From Pogonophryne albipinna (taxonomy: Eukaryota > Chordata > Actinopteri > Perciformes > Artedidraconidae): a stretch of DNA of 64,000 bases. Where the stretch lies: positions 24,400,412 through 24,464,411 of the forward strand of contig CM053246.1 of NCBI GenBank assembly GCA_028583405.1. The letters run 5' to 3'. Below, piece after piece: positions 1-11,489 of this stretch. Each line of letters begins with the position of its first letter. Position 1 is the stretch's first letter. The position numbers were made by a program, and so were the translations under genes. The notes under the pieces are model-generated. The model was given only the letters and a program-made list of their open reading frames with translations, did not search any database and had not been told where the DNA came from.

Positions 1-1052
1 AATTGGGTGGCAAAACTTGCATTGTGTCATTGTTGGCTACATCTAACTGACAGGTACAAGTCACAGGATTCAAAGTGATGACATTTTTGACAGATATGAA
101 TGTAAACTGTAACTTGACTAGAGAGGAACAGGTACAGAGGAATACAACAGGGAGAACCTTTTCTAGTTTCAGTATGTGCCTGTTTATTTTCTTCAGAAAG
201 AGAAGAATAAATGTTCTTTTAAACCAGAAACCTTTGTCAAAATTGCCAAAGGATGTTCTGGAGAACAGTTGATATAGTGTGAAATCTTCTCTCTTAATAT
301 TTATATTGAATAGATATATGTAAAGGGGTATTTAATTAAAATATTCATGTGAGATTACTGTAGGAGAAAGTAGATTTCCATGTTTTTAAAATGTGTCTGT
401 TAGATATCCATTCTATTTTCCTGCTGCTAAGAAAAGGTTTTATATTGAGATGTTTTATCATCAAACTTGTATTTGATTTTCTACAAAAGTAGTTTGTACT
501 AATATAATCGTGTTGTTTAACCTTTTTCAGGGTAATCCTGATGTGCACTATGTATATACACATCTAGGCGAGAGCCCTGTGCAGAGCTCTGTATACATTC
601 CAACACCAATAAGTAATTTTTTGCACTTCATCTCAAATTAAAGAAAATGAATGGGTAGCTCAGATTAAGGACACAGGACCTGTTTGCATAATATTGCTAA
701 CCTGTAGGAAGTTCCTGTTTAAAAGCAACAGGTTAATAATCAGCAGAGAACATGAAATCAGATTTGCTGAGTACCAAACAAACCAAACTTCTCAATAAAG
801 CAGCCATCAACTCACATAGGAAATTAGTGTTTTTTCCTGTCCAGTTACTATGCAAGATTTACCATGTTTTCAGACCCAATACTCTCTGCATGGATGTTTT
901 CCTCTTAAGATAGACGTTCTTGACCCATCACTTTTTCCATACAGTTTTACCTGCTTGTTTCCTGCCATTGTTTATTTGTAGTTTGGTGAATGTTTTGACT
1001 TCTTACTGTGTTTCTGCCATAGAGATGAAACTGTATCATAAGTACCAGCGTC
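1..1052. other. Unassigned AT-rich intergenic sequence
   Basis: I see no convincing gene, RNA or complete transposon in this stretch. Reading frames are short and unlike any protein family I recognise. Confidence 0.5.
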
Positions 1053-1104
1053 ATCTTACTTTTTTGGATTGTACTCTGCAGAGTACAATCCAAAAAAGTA
1101 AGAT
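1053..1104. repeat. 52-bp perfect palindrome
   Basis: Two 26-bp arms meet at a CTGCAG centre (between 1078 and 1079) with no spacer and no mismatch. The palindrome lies 33 bp from the left end of the hAT element at 1138. It could extrude as a cruciform, or it could be the trace of a hairpin-mediated end-joining event. Confidence 0.9.
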
Positions 1105-1137
1105 AATAACTTGTGTGTGGATGTATATAATTGGGTG

Positions 1138-2279
1138 CAGGGTAGGATTTTCACGGCGGCCACGACGGCCATGGCCGTCGTAGCCCCTCGGTCTGGCCGT
1201 TATGCCCCACAAATAATTGTACGTCCTACGGCCACCATGGCCTGTGTGCCCCTGATACTGTTAAAATCTCAAAGTTGCTTTAAAAGCGACAGAACAGTGT
1301 TTTCTGAACTGCATTATGCTGCGTTCACAACGGACGTGATGCGAATATTCTCATCGCTCTAACCGCTGGAGTTTCACCGCGGCTGTCAGCTGTTTACTCC
1401 TGTCATTCAAACAGAACGCGCTGGAGAGGGGGCGGGGCTTATTTCCATGTAAATACTGTGGTGGAAACCAACTGCGACAAAATGAACATATTTGACCGTG
1501 ATTTATTGTAATACACGTTTCAAAAATGATGCCGAAGTAACTAAATACTGATACCGGTTAGTAAAAAACATGAATTAATGCTTTGACAAGTCTGCAGATA
1601 AGACAGCAAGCGAGAAACCTTTTAAAATGCGTGTTTTCTGAATGGATCAATCAGGCTAAACTAACCTGTAGCTGCTCCGTCCACACTCACAACAACGTCC
1701 TAAAGACAGAATTAAAGCAGCGATTGTATTCGCCATGACAGTCTGTGGTTTGTACATGTTTAACTTTTGTCCAGTTTCTGACCAGAGCTGTGAGGAGTTG
1801 ATTAAAGATACTCTCGTACACACACACGCACACACTGCTGAATGATGTATGTGCATAGTTTGTCCCTTGAAGGCTGTTACTTCTGCTCTGAAATGGACTA
1901 TATTTGTTACATATTAATAGCATTTTAGATTTTTTGATTTGATTTTGGATTTGTGAATTGGAGAAGTAGTATATGGAAAACATACCAAACACTAATTATT
2001 CAAAGTAAATTATTTTATTTTATATACGGTAATACTAAGGAGGCATAGGCCTATATGATATCATGTTTGACATTATTGATATTAAAAAAGTGATTTGTTT
2101 TCCATGTCATTCGTGTGTTTTTCTTATAAAAAAGTGAAGTTATTTATTTGTAAGCTCCAAATCCAAATGTTTCCCTCATTGGCCTTTGTGCCCTGGCATG
2201 TGGCCTTTGCGCCCTGAAAAAATGTGTAACACCAAAGGCCAAATGGCCTTGCCCCGAAAATGACGAAATTCCAAGCCTG
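1138..2279. mobile_element. Non-autonomous hAT transposon with 8-bp target duplication
   Basis: The element starts CAGGGTAGGATTTT and its other end, read inward on the minus strand, starts CAGGCTTGGAATTT. Exact 8-bp duplications ATTGGGTG flank it (1130-1137 and 2280-2287). CAGG-type ends with 8-bp duplications are the hAT signature. There is no transposase reading frame. The interior (about 1484-1790) is an inverted, diverged copy of part of the MITE at 13419-14183, so either a second element landed inside it or the two share sequence. Confidence 0.85.
1484..1790 (-). repeat. Fragment related to the MITE at 13.4-14.2 kb
   Basis: This segment aligns in inverted orientation with about 13640-13960. 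Shared stretches include the region around CTAACCGGTATCAGTA and the block next to AACTTTTGTCCAGTTTC. It is diverged and lacks the terminal repeats of the other copy. Confidence 0.7.
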
Positions 2280-2287
2280 ATTGGGTG

Positions 2288-2904
2288 GTAGGGTTTACAG
2301 TATAACTTTGGTTTCTACAGGGAATATGGAACTGTGGTCCCCTCTATTGTCCAAAATATGTTACTGCAGTATGACTATACAATCCACAAATAATGAACAT
2401 GTTACATACAGTACAGACCACGGTTCAACTAAACTGTACTTACTATTGTACCTCAATGAAGATATGTAGAATTACAATGTTTCAGGAAAACCTTTCTACT
2501 GATGACAGTAACAGTAGTCGGTTGTTTAATATTTGTATCTCATTGTACTTCAGCAGTGATGTTATTTGTCATTTTAGTTTTTAAAGAGAACAAGGAAATA
2601 TAGGGAGGCTTCTTGTGGACAAAGAGAAAAAGTTTGTCACTTTTCTAATATTTTTCTAAGAAAGACAAATTCCCTTTCAGCTGAAATGTTACATGTGAGG
2701 ATTGTGGCACTTTATGTATGTTTTTCTATTGGATTGCCTATTTTATTGGGGAAGTTTTCTATTCAACTAATTTAATAATTATTAACATACGTTTCATTGT
2801 ATGTGCAGGGTGGAGGGGGCTTCTGAAATTGTATAAAGACAATAAAGCTGAATCTCAAACTTGAAAGAAATAAAAAATAGTAAAACATATTTGTACTGAT
2901 TTTA
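2288..2904. other. Unassigned sequence
   Basis: I recognise no gene or complete element here. An AATAAA-containing stretch near 2840 could be the tail of an old retroposon, but nothing else supports that. Confidence 0.4.
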
Positions 2905-2914
2905 AGAAAGGAGA

Positions 2915-3035
2915 AACCCCGGGTCCCTGGGGGAGCAGCTGGCAGCGAAGCAGCCCAGATAAAACTCTTTCTTCATTGTGTGTTGTGTATTCAGTCAAGC
3001 GGGTCAAAGTTACAATGTAAAATTGTAAGTACAAT
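2915..3035. repeat. Left arm of a widely spaced inverted repeat (partner 11490-11620)
   Basis: About 110 bp here, including GGCAGCGAAGCAGCCCAG, recurs in reverse complement at 11490-11620. The two arms lie outside both ends of the hAT at 3184-10807. They may be independent copies of one repeat or the ends of an older element that hosted the microsatellite. Confidence 0.7.
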
Positions 3036-3107
3036 GTAAAGTCCTGTACTCTGCAGGTGCCGGTAAAGAGCAATACAATGACAAAACCTTTCCTAACAAA
3101 ACAACTA

Positions 3108-3183
3108 GTAGGTAGGTAGGCAGATAGGTAGGTAGGTAGGCAGATAGGTAGGTAGGTAGGTAGGTAGGTAGGTAGGTAGGTAG
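3108..3183. repeat. GTAG/GTAGGCAGATAG microsatellite
   Basis: Tandem TAGG units run directly into the left end of the hAT at 3184. The same unit resumes at 10808, so the transposon inserted into this array. Confidence 0.95.
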
Positions 3184-5608
3184 CAGCGACGTACAGTCAG
3201 GGGAGGCAGGGGAGGCAGAGCCTCACCTGTCATACTCCAATGTAACGGAAAACAACTAAAGAAAAACTAAATAGTAATAATAATAAAATGTCTCCACTGA
3301 TCTGTGTTGTAAATGTGATTTATGTATGATCCAATCACTTTTTATAGTCAAAATCAGCAAATTTGCCGAGCTCCGCTACAACTACGGGTAGTGATGAGAA
3401 GTGAGGCAGGGACGAGCTCTGCCTCTCGTAAGCCCACAGTAACTGGCTGGAGCGCGGGCACTAATTTAACGCGGGCACTTATTTTGTGAGCGCGCTCAAC
3501 CCAGTTACTGTGGGGTAAGGAGAGGCACAGATGAGATCTGCCTCACCTCAGAATGCGTCAAAGCGGGCCCTAAGCGCATGCCTGCAGCATCTCACTGTAT
3601 GTCACCAATTTAATGTTTGTAGATTATGGAGCTATTTCAGGGTCATAAGTTTTGATCATTCAAAAAAATACAATTTATTTGAAAGTTCAAGTTTTTATCC
3701 TGAACTTTGAAAAATACAATGATGTATTCAAAATAAAAATAAGTATTTGAAATAATTTTTCAGGTTGAATATTATTTTGATTCAGTTCAGCAATTTTTTG
3801 GAATAAAATATTTATTTTCAGATTTCACTATTATACATATTTTGATATTTGAATCCTTATTTTTTTCCGTTGCAGATTTTTCGTTTTCAGATTCAAAACA
3901 ATTATTTTTTCAGTTTCAAATCTTGTTTTTTCAGGTTTCACATTGCTTTTCACCTTCAGATCGTTTTTCGCTTTCAGATCGTTTTTTTTTGCTTTCAGAC
4001 TTTTGGCCCTGATGTTGCTTGGGGGGGCGGGGCTTAGCAAAGAGTAGTTTGGCTTCCTGAGTGACAGTCCTCCTTCTGTCATGTTGCCTTCATGGATGTT
4101 AGGTAGCGCGAGAAATATAACTCAATACTTTCTATACACAATACTCCCGTGATTGGTGGTAAACAGGGGTTAAATTGGGCCGGGGCTGACCGGGGCTCAG
4201 CCCCGGCACATAGGACGATGCTCTGACGTCATCACCCTCGCTCATTTGTCATTTGTTTAAGCCATATGTTAAAACATCTCTCGTTGTTAATATAGACTTT
4301 ATTTAGGGTCGATATGTGTTGACTTTACTTTAAATTAGCAGATCTCTGTGACAGGATATCATTTTTTCGCTTAGTGAACGTGTGTCTCTGCTCCGATCAG
4401 GAGCTGCAGCACTGCGGCTCCTTCGTGCAGAGTCTGCAGCGGTGTGTGAACATAACCAATAACATACCATAGCCAATAACAAATCAATGTAACTTATTTT
4501 ATTTTTTTGGTGTTCATTCATATCTTATTTTACCTAGTTAACATTTATTTATGCATATTTTTGTATCTCTCAGGTTTTAAACAATATTTTTGGTTTACTG
4601 TCCTATAGTATACATTGAAATGATTTCAAACCTGTTCATCCCAATAATTATAAAGGAGTGCCTTGGAAATATGTGTTAACATAAATTGCATTTATCTCTC
4701 TCGCTCGCTCCCACGCCCACTTTATCTGTGAGCTGCAGGCGCCTGATAAGCCAACACCCCTGCACTTTCATCACTTACAGCGCCCATCGTACAGGGCAAA
4801 TGACAAGTGTAACTGGGGTGAAAAGGGTGTTACATTTACTTTTGATTACATTTAATTATGAATGTTTTTACATCAAGGCCGAAAATTAGGATGAGCGCAA
4901 ACAGTCAAAAATGTTTTTTTCCCTCCCAGAGCTGCCACCGCAGCGATCTGCCGCCCTAGGCGACTGCCTATGTCGCCTATGCCAAAAACCGGCCCTGTAC
5001 ACCATGCTAAATGTATGTCTGCATAAAGCTGAGTTATGATCGGTCATAATAACACAGAATTTGGTGATGATTAAATAGTTTACAGTGAGATTTACTCCCA
5101 TACTTTTGGCCATACTCACGCAGCCCTACAAATGAATTGAGATTTCCAGATGTTCTTTAGCAAGTGTGCAGAGCAGTGTTGATTTAAAAAAGCAATTTGA
5201 AGGTTGGATATTTGTAAAGCTTTTTTTGTGTATATATATTAATAATTTAAGATGTAAATGAATTCCAGTTTATTTGTAGTACTTTCTATTTTGACTGTGA
5301 CATTTGGTGGCATCAATGTGTGCATTTGATACAGATAATGGAGCAGTTTCTTTAGGGCCACAGTGTATATCCCTTAAGGTCAAATAATGAGTTCTATTTC
5401 GTATATGGCTTCGCCCTCTAAGGCTATCGCTATTGGGTTTATCCTCCTGCGCCCCCGCGCAACACTGAAACACTTGTAGTCCACGCCCACCCGCCAGGTG
5501 GGCCCCACCCTCGGGCCTCCTTCCGGTATAAATAGGAAGGGAGCCCGGCAATCTGCTCCCTCTTTTCTTCAGCAACCGGCAGTAACTGAAGCGCAAGAAA
5601 AGCAAATC

Positions 5609-6603
5609 ATGAGCAATGATAGTGTCCACGAGTGTCCCTCGTGCAAAACGGGATACATCATGAGCTACGATTTGCATCCAATATGCGAATCCTGCCTGGG
5701 GCCAGAGCACGCGGACGCGGCTCTCAGCCAGCAGGTCGCATGTTCACATTGTGTTCGTCTCCCAGCATCCGACAGGAAGCGAAGGGCGGACGCCCTAGCT
5801 GCTGCGGGTGAGGAGGACGACTGGCCCATCCAGAACAGGGGTGGCAGCCTGTTTCTGGAGGTGAGTGAGGGGCGGGAGTCGGACGACTCCTACCCCGTCT
5901 CCCTCCATGGCTCGCCATGCGGCTCTCCCCTTCCCCCTCTTCCCCGGATGGGGGAGACGGGGTCGGAGCGAGAGTCAGAGGTGGCGGCCGAGCATGCGGT
6001 CCCCTTCTCCGTGGCCACGGCGCTAACTGGCGCTAGCTGGCCAACTCGGTGGTTACGCTGGTGGAGCGGTCCACCACCGTGGCACCAGAGGAGGCGGAGG
6101 AGATCGGCAAGGCGGCCAGCACGGCACTCACGCTGTGCGCAGCCGTGGCTGTCTCCCAGGCGAGGATCGCAGCATGGATGACGCAGATCCAGCGCCACCT
6201 CTGGCTGCAACAGGCGGCTGTTACAGAGCCAGCCAGGAAGGTCTTGCTGGACGCTCCGATCAGCCCGGACGGGCTGTTCGGACCCCAGTTTCTAGCCATG
6301 GTCGAGTCCATGAAAGCGGCAGCGGAGCAGGCGGATGATATCCGCCAGCACGTCGACTGGCTCCAGCCTGCGGCGAAGCCTCAGCGGCACCAGCAGCAGC
6401 GGCCAACCCGGCTGCAGCGACAGGCAGAGAGACGCTCACAGCAACCGCAGCCGAGGCGTCAGACTCGTCCGTCGGCGGCGGCAGGGGCACCATCCCGCGC
6501 CTCCGCCCCCCCACCAGCAGAGAGGGGGGGTCAAAAGGGAGTGAGGTACTCCCGTTCGTCGTCTGCTCCACGAGAGCCGCCGAGGAAACAGAGCCAGCCT
6601 TGA
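5609..6603 (+). pseudogene. DIRS-B gag, frameshifted
   Basis: The frame opens at the ATG at 5609. Its N-terminus has a cysteine/histidine cluster: CPSC, CESC and CSHC, in the same layout as the DIRS-A gag at 29191. The frame shifts near 6040 and the downstream part (about 6049-6603) continues with alanine-rich and then Arg/Gln-rich sequence, ending in a basic tail. A DGLFGPQF segment matches EGIFGSAL of DIRS-A gag. DIRS gag proteins are thought to bind the RNA and form the particle. With the frameshift no full-length product is expected. The call rests on layout and motif similarity between copies in this window. Confidence 0.7.
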
Positions 6604-7109
6604 CGGGTGGGGAGGGAGTGTGAGGAAAATAAAAGAAGCTTATTTCCCAACATGTTGTCTGAATCATCAGTTTCAAATGTGTTTCACATATCCCCCACTC
6701 TGGGTGAACCAGCTGCCTATATGACCTATCGGTTAATAGCCAGCAGGGTTCGTTACAAAAGCCTGCCTTAATCTATCGATTAATAAGCTGCAGAGCGCGG
6801 TAACTACGCCAGCTGCCTCCAATCTGTTGATTAGTATGCAGCAGGGTTCGCTGCAGAGGTCTGGTGGTTATGACTTTTCGGTTATTAAACCACAGACCTC
6901 GCGGCATGCATCTGTCCGAGATACGCCACCTACACACGGTCACAATAAACCCATGAGCGCCGTGGTAACGCCTCGTGTGGACAGCATACACACACCTCTC
7001 ATCCTCTGGGCGTGTACGCGCCTCATGATGAGAGACGGAGTGAAATGCAGTGTGTGGAAACTCCCTCGCAGCCCTTTTGCCTCACGGGCAGCGGCGGCGA
7101 TGGCGTGGC

Positions 7110-7300
7110 TCGTCACCATGACGACCATTACGGCACATCACAGAGAAGCCACGGCTATGGAAGCAGCCTACCTCAATCGCCAGGGAGGAGTACGATCTGC
7201 GCAGCTTCTAAACGCAGCCAGGACGGCTGCTGTTCTGGGCACGCACACACGTTGCTCTCCATCAGAGCAATGTATACTCCCGGCGAATTTAACAGAGGGG
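7110..7300 (+). pseudogene. DIRS-B RNase H remnant
   Basis: One frame reads AYLNRQGGVRSAQLL, which aligns with SYINRQGGLRSLQLH in the RNase H domain of DIRS-A. The preceding aspartate motif and the following ADLLSR motif cannot be read in one frame, so this is a decayed fragment. The reverse transcriptase that should precede it is absent between 6603 and 7100. Confidence 0.65.
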
Positions 7301-8056
7301 CTCGCAGAACGCAGCAGCCGTTGTATGCGAGGAGTACGGAGACTCAGACCTGTGTCACGCACACTGGCGCCTCAGTGGGATTTGGCTTTGGTGTTACGTG
7401 CACTAAAGAAAAGCCTCATTTGAACCTGATCAGGTTCCCCTTAAACTGTGTTCAGCCAAAGTAGTACTGCTGTTGGCTCTATCAGAGAAAAGGGTGAGTG
7501 ATTTGTCTGCTCTCTCTCTGTGGCTCCGTCAGCTCTCCGGATCCAAGGAGATGGCAGTTCAGCTGTTTTACGCCCTAACCCGGCTTCATGCCTAAGGTCA
7601 TCACAACCCTTTGGTCAAGAGTGATCACCCTGGCTGGCTTATTCCCCCCTCCTTACAGGTCGGAGGAAGAAGCCACGTCTCATCTCCTCTGTCCTGTGCG
7701 CGCGCTGTCTTGCTATGTGGCGCGCACGGCGGCCTGGCGTCGTTCTCAGCGCCTGTTTGTGCACTATAGAGAGCGCTCGATCGGGCAACCTCTGTCTGCA
7801 CAAACGGCTGTCACACTGGCTGTGTGAGGCTGTGTCGCAGGCATATGTCTCCTCTGGGGTGGAGCCCCCGGAGAACATTAATGCGCACTCCACCAGAGGA
7901 ATTTCCTCCTCCACGGCTTTGCACGGAGGAAGGTCAGTGGAAGATATTTGCACGGCTGCATCTTGGTCTTCCCCCTGTTCATATATTCATTTTTATTTGA
8001 GGGATGTCCCCCTTTCCTCTCTGACACACCCTGTACTGGGTGTCCTGTCGGAGTGA
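7300..8056 (+). pseudogene. DIRS-B tyrosine recombinase, broken
   Basis: Blocks align to the DIRS-A recombinase: RLRPVSRTLAPQWDLALVL near 7340-7405, ALSEKRVSDLSALS near 7480-7520 (first catalytic arginine), LLCPVRALSCYV near 7690-7720, and AHSTRG with the HxxR motif followed by AASWSS and a final tyrosine near 7880-8000. The blocks lie in different frames, so the gene is dead. In life the enzyme would integrate the circular DNA intermediate. Its 3' end is followed by the internal complementary region at about 8496. Confidence 0.75.
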
Positions 8057-8495
8057 GTGACGTCAGGGACCCAGCGGTGCGCCTCTCTCCTGCCTCTCGG
8101 CACACAAAGAGCGGCCCCTTTTCCCCTCGTATGAGAGGGATGTTCCCTTTACTGTACTTTGACACACTTCGTACGGAGTGCCTGATCAGTGAGTGACGTC
8201 AGGGATCCAGCTGAGCGCTCTCCTACCTGTCTAACACGGAGAGACAGCGGCTGTTCCCCCTCTATGATCGCAGGACAAGGTGGGACCTTCGTCTCTACTT
8301 TCTCACAGCGGTCGGTATGTATTGTTCCCAGCCTTCACCCCGTCGGGAAGATAGGCATGTTTTGCTATGTTCCAGGGACGGTGATGCGCCATTACGCATG
8401 GCACAACAGGCAGGGGGGTGTTATTGAGCAGGTGTATTTGTGCTTCTAGTGCCGGACGGACCAGTGGGGCGCAGACTACATCATGCTTCGCCCTT

Positions 8496-8575
8496 AACCC
8501 AATAGCGATAGCCTTAGAGGGCGAAGCCATATACGAAATAGAACTGAGGTTACCTACTGTAACCCAGCTTCTATG
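8496..8575. repeat. DIRS-B internal complementary region (circle junction)
   Basis: The segment reads as the complement of the left terminus (ending GAAATAGAAC) joined to the complement of the right terminus (starting TGAGGTTACC). This is the bridge by which a linear DIRS copy is closed into a circle. It lies between the recombinase remnant and the right terminal repeat. Confidence 0.8.
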
Positions 8576-9263
8576 AGTAAATGGCGCAGCCCTCTAAGCG
8601 CTGGGCCCCACTGGCTCTACGAATAGCTGAAGAAAAGTGATATTGTATGGGAGCAGATTGCCGGGCTCCCTTCCTATTTATACCGGAAGGAGGCCCGAGG
8701 GTGGGGCCCACCTGGCGGGTGGGCGTGGACTACAAGTGTTTCAGTGCTGCGCGGGGGCGCAGGAGGATAAACCCAATAGCGATAGCCTTAGAGGGCTGCG
8801 CCATTTACTCATAGAAGCTGGGTTACAGTAGGTAACCTCAGATCCTCGACCTCCGCCCCCCTCTCGCACCTCCACACAGAGCCCCCCCACATATCAAATC
8901 CCAATTTAACCCCTGGTGGTAAACAAAACTGATACCAGCGTCAAAGTTCCGTTAAGCGAGCTGTTGAGCATCGTAGTTGGCAAATATCAAGGTATAAGAG
9001 CAATAAACTGTGCTAGAATGTGAAATTACGTAACCGAAACCAGCCAGCAGGTTGTTCTGGTCGACCTGACGCCATCCCCCGCTGTCTCACGGAGAGATAC
9101 CGCAGGTCCTTACTTCCTGCAGCGGTCAGACCAGCACAGCCCCTAGACGTCCCACAGGGGATACATTTACATTGTTACAGCAGAGAAGAGCCAAAGACAG
9201 CTTAATGTTACCTAAAGCATGCATAAAAAAAGTATTAAAGATTAAAAAAAGAAATTATATATA

Positions 9264-9327
9264 TTTTTAAAGTTACACATTTTACATAATACACATGTGT
9301 ATTATGTAAAATGTGTAACTTTAAAAA
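9264..9327. repeat. 64-bp perfect palindrome
   Basis: Two 32-bp arms are exact reverse complements with no spacer, centred between 9295 and 9296 (ACACA then TGTGT). It sits in the unpaired centre of the fold-back element (3625-10250). About 70 bp further on is an AT dinucleotide run (9396-9428). Confidence 0.9.
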
Positions 9328-9389
9328 CAGGGTGCACCCTGTAACAGTTCTGCGGATTTAGCAGCCAGGTATATATTGCACAGTTTTTA

Positions 9390-9430
<41 letters not shown>

Positions 9431-10807
9431 CACATATTGCACATTGTTGTTATTTATCAACAAGAGGTGTTATAGTCTGTGTTGTTTTGTGCAGGGTCTA
9501 AAGGTATTCTGATTCTGATCGCAAAAACCAAGCCAATACTATGCTGCGTTCATGGAGCTACGTGGAAATGGGGAAGGACAATACTTGACTGCGGATACGT
9601 AATTTCACATTCTAGCACACTTTATTGCTCTTATACCTTGATTGTTGCCAACTACGATGCTCAACAGCTCGCTTGACGGAACTTCGACGCTGGTATCAGT
9701 TTACCACCAATCACGGGAGTATTGTGTATAGAAAGTATTGAGTTATATTTATCGCGCTACCTAATATCCATGAAGGCAACATGACAGAGGGAGGCCTGCC
9801 ACCAACCTGCCACTCAGGAAGCCAAACTACTCTTTGCTAAGCCCCGCCCCCTCAAGCAACATCAGGGTCAAAAGTCTGAAAGCGAAGAAAAACGATCTGA
9901 AAGCGAAAAACGATCTGAAGGTGAAAAGCAATGTGAAACCTGAAAAAACAAGATTTGAAACTGAAAAAATAATTGTTTTGAATCTGAAAACGAAAAATCT
10001 GCAACGGAAAAGAATAAGGATTCAAATATCAAAATATGTATAAAAGTGAAATCTGAAAATAAATATTTTATTCAAAATAATTGCTGAACTGAATCAAAAA
10101 TAATATTCAACCTAAAACATTATTTCAAATACATATTTTTATTTTGAATACATCATTGTATTTTTCAAAGTTCAGGATAAAAACTTGAACTTTCAAATAC
10201 ATTTTATTTTTTTGAATGATCAAAACTTATGACCCTGAAATAGCTCCATCGTAGATCCCTTTATTACATGTGTCCTCGCCATCCATAGTCTCTAAATAAC
10301 TTATTTCACTTATATGATATTTAGGCTCGCTGGTCTCATCAAACAACGGCAATGAAAAAAGCACCAGGGGAGGCAGCCATAACCTCTGCCACACTGAAGG
10401 GGGCGCAAGTGAGCCCACATGTTGTTGTTGTTGCTACTGTTATTCTACGCAGAGACGGTAGACGCAAACAACAAACTAGACTTTTGAAACTAGAGGAAAA
10501 TAAGGAGGACTTTTACAAAGAAGTAATAGAGATTGTTGTCCAGAAGGATAGCATGGACTTCATCTTCAAGTCAAGGTAAGACCCCAATTGTAATGAAAAT
10601 GGGATCTTACTAAGAAAGAACAATCCAATATTTAGATTTTGGGTATCCTTTTGTTGAACAGTCTGTTTAAAATGAATCGAAGCATCAGACTAAAAAAGCT
10701 TTTGAAAATAACCGAATATTTCGATAAAGGTCAAAATATAATATTTGTAAATCTGACTCTGAAAGAGTCAGTGCCTCACCAGCCATGAACCTCACCACAC
10801 GTCACTG

Positions 10808-10905
10808 GTAGGTAGGTAAGTAGGTAGGTAGGCAGGCAGGCAGGCAGATAGACAGACAGATAGATAGATAGATAGACGGACAGATAGATAGATGGATATC
10901 ATATA
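10808..10905. repeat. GTAG/CAGG/ATAG microsatellite
   Basis: Tandem four-base units continue the array that begins before 3184. They change from TAGG to CAGG to ATAG units. Confidence 0.9.
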
Positions 10906-10919
10906 TAGATTATAAGTAT

Positions 10920-11275
10920 TGTAAGTGGCTACTGCCTGAGATCGAATGCTGTGGTTTTATTAAATGTGCAAACTGCTAGGACTGTCTTAGGGAAGACAGC
11001 TTTTAGATGCGCAGCTCCTCTGTCTTGGAATAGTCTGTAAATTTAATGGAAACTGAACAATCTGGTGCCACTAAATGTTTTTAAAGCTCTGTTGGATGCT
11101 AGTCAATCGGAAGCTATTGGTACCTGTTTATGTGGATAATTATGTAAATTATGATGTCCTTTTGTTGTTCTATTTATGTTTTTATGTTTCATGTGGAACT
11201 ACTTGAGCAGGTCTCCCTTGAAAAAGAGATCAATGATCTCAATGGGATTTATCTGTATAAATAAAGGTTTGAATA
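10920..11275 (+). mobile_element. LINE 3'-end fragment
   Basis: This aligns with 55225-55610 in the tandem units: the end of a LINE ORF2 (CLRSHAV-like, AFRCAAP-like and FKALLDA-like residues in a broken frame), then a 3' UTR with TGATCTCAATGGGATTT and ATAAATAAAGGTTTGAAT. It is 5'-truncated, as LINE insertions usually are. Confidence 0.75.
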
Positions 11276-11489
11276 GATACTTCATTCATCCCAAATTGTG
11301 AAATGTGTGGAAACAAGTATAAACACAATAACATTAAATACAAATGAAAGCAAGAGACAGGAATAGATGCATATACAGTAGAAAGGACACGATGAATATT
11401 ATAACATTTAATGTAGCCTTACTATGAAGGCTAACCTAAATACGGTGCTTTTCTACAGATTACTTTACTACTGCACTGGTAAGGTAAAA

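Larger units (their letters stand above)
5390..8840 (+). mobile_element. DIRS-type retrotransposon, family B, decayed (core of nest 1)
   Basis: Left and right terminal regions are inverted copies: 5401-5560 is the reverse complement of 8660-8810, sharing CCTCTAAGGCTATCGCTATT. An internal complementary region at 8496-8575 joins the complements of both outer ends, the hallmark of DIRS elements that replicate through a circle. There is no target duplication; AG is common to both junctions (5390-5391 and 8840-8841). Order inside is gag, RNase H remnant, tyrosine recombinase remnant. I find no reverse transcriptase, so it was deleted. The left repeat carries a TATA-like TATAAATAGG at about 5527. 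Confidence 0.85.
4164..8915. mobile_element. hAT MITE (third shell of nest 1) with 8-bp target duplication
   Basis: Terminal inverted repeats are CAGGGGTTAAATTGGG at 4164 and its exact complement ending at 8915. Perfect 8-bp duplications GTGGTAAA lie at 4156-4163 and 8916-8923. Without the DIRS insertion the element is about 1.3 kb and non-coding (4164-5389 and 8841-8915). A segment near 4790-4997, bounded by CAGGGC and GGCCCTG, may be a further small insertion, but I could not prove its duplication. Confidence 0.88.
3625..10250. mobile_element. Fold-back element with long inverted arms (second shell of nest 1)
   Basis: The left arm (3625-4163, continuing at 8924-9045 after the inserted hAT) and the right arm (about 9590-10250) are reverse complements over about 660 bp. 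Outer ends read ATGGAGCTATTTCAGGG in both arms. The 6-bp direct repeat GTAGAT flanks the outside (3619-3624 and 10251-10256). The arms contain repeated GATCTGAAAGCGAAAA-like units. The central 9046-9590 has no gene. I cannot name the superfamily. Confidence 0.75.
3184..10807. mobile_element. hAT transposon (outer shell of nest 1), inserted in a GTAG array
   Basis: The left end reads CAGCGACGTACAGTCAGG and the right end, read inward, CAGTGACGTGTGGTGAGG, so the inverted ends share most of their first 18 bases. The flanks are GTAGGTAG on both sides (3176-3183 and 10808-10815). That is the 8-bp size typical of hAT, though duplication inside a GTAG array is weaker proof than usual. No transposase frame is visible. 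Its own sequence is about 1 kb (3184-3624 and 10251-10807); the rest is later insertions. Confidence 0.75.

Noticed and set aside
4790..4997. Small hAT inside the hAT MITE (CAGGGC to GGCCCTG)
   Set aside because: The flanking bases do not form an 8-bp direct duplication, so it is only mentioned.
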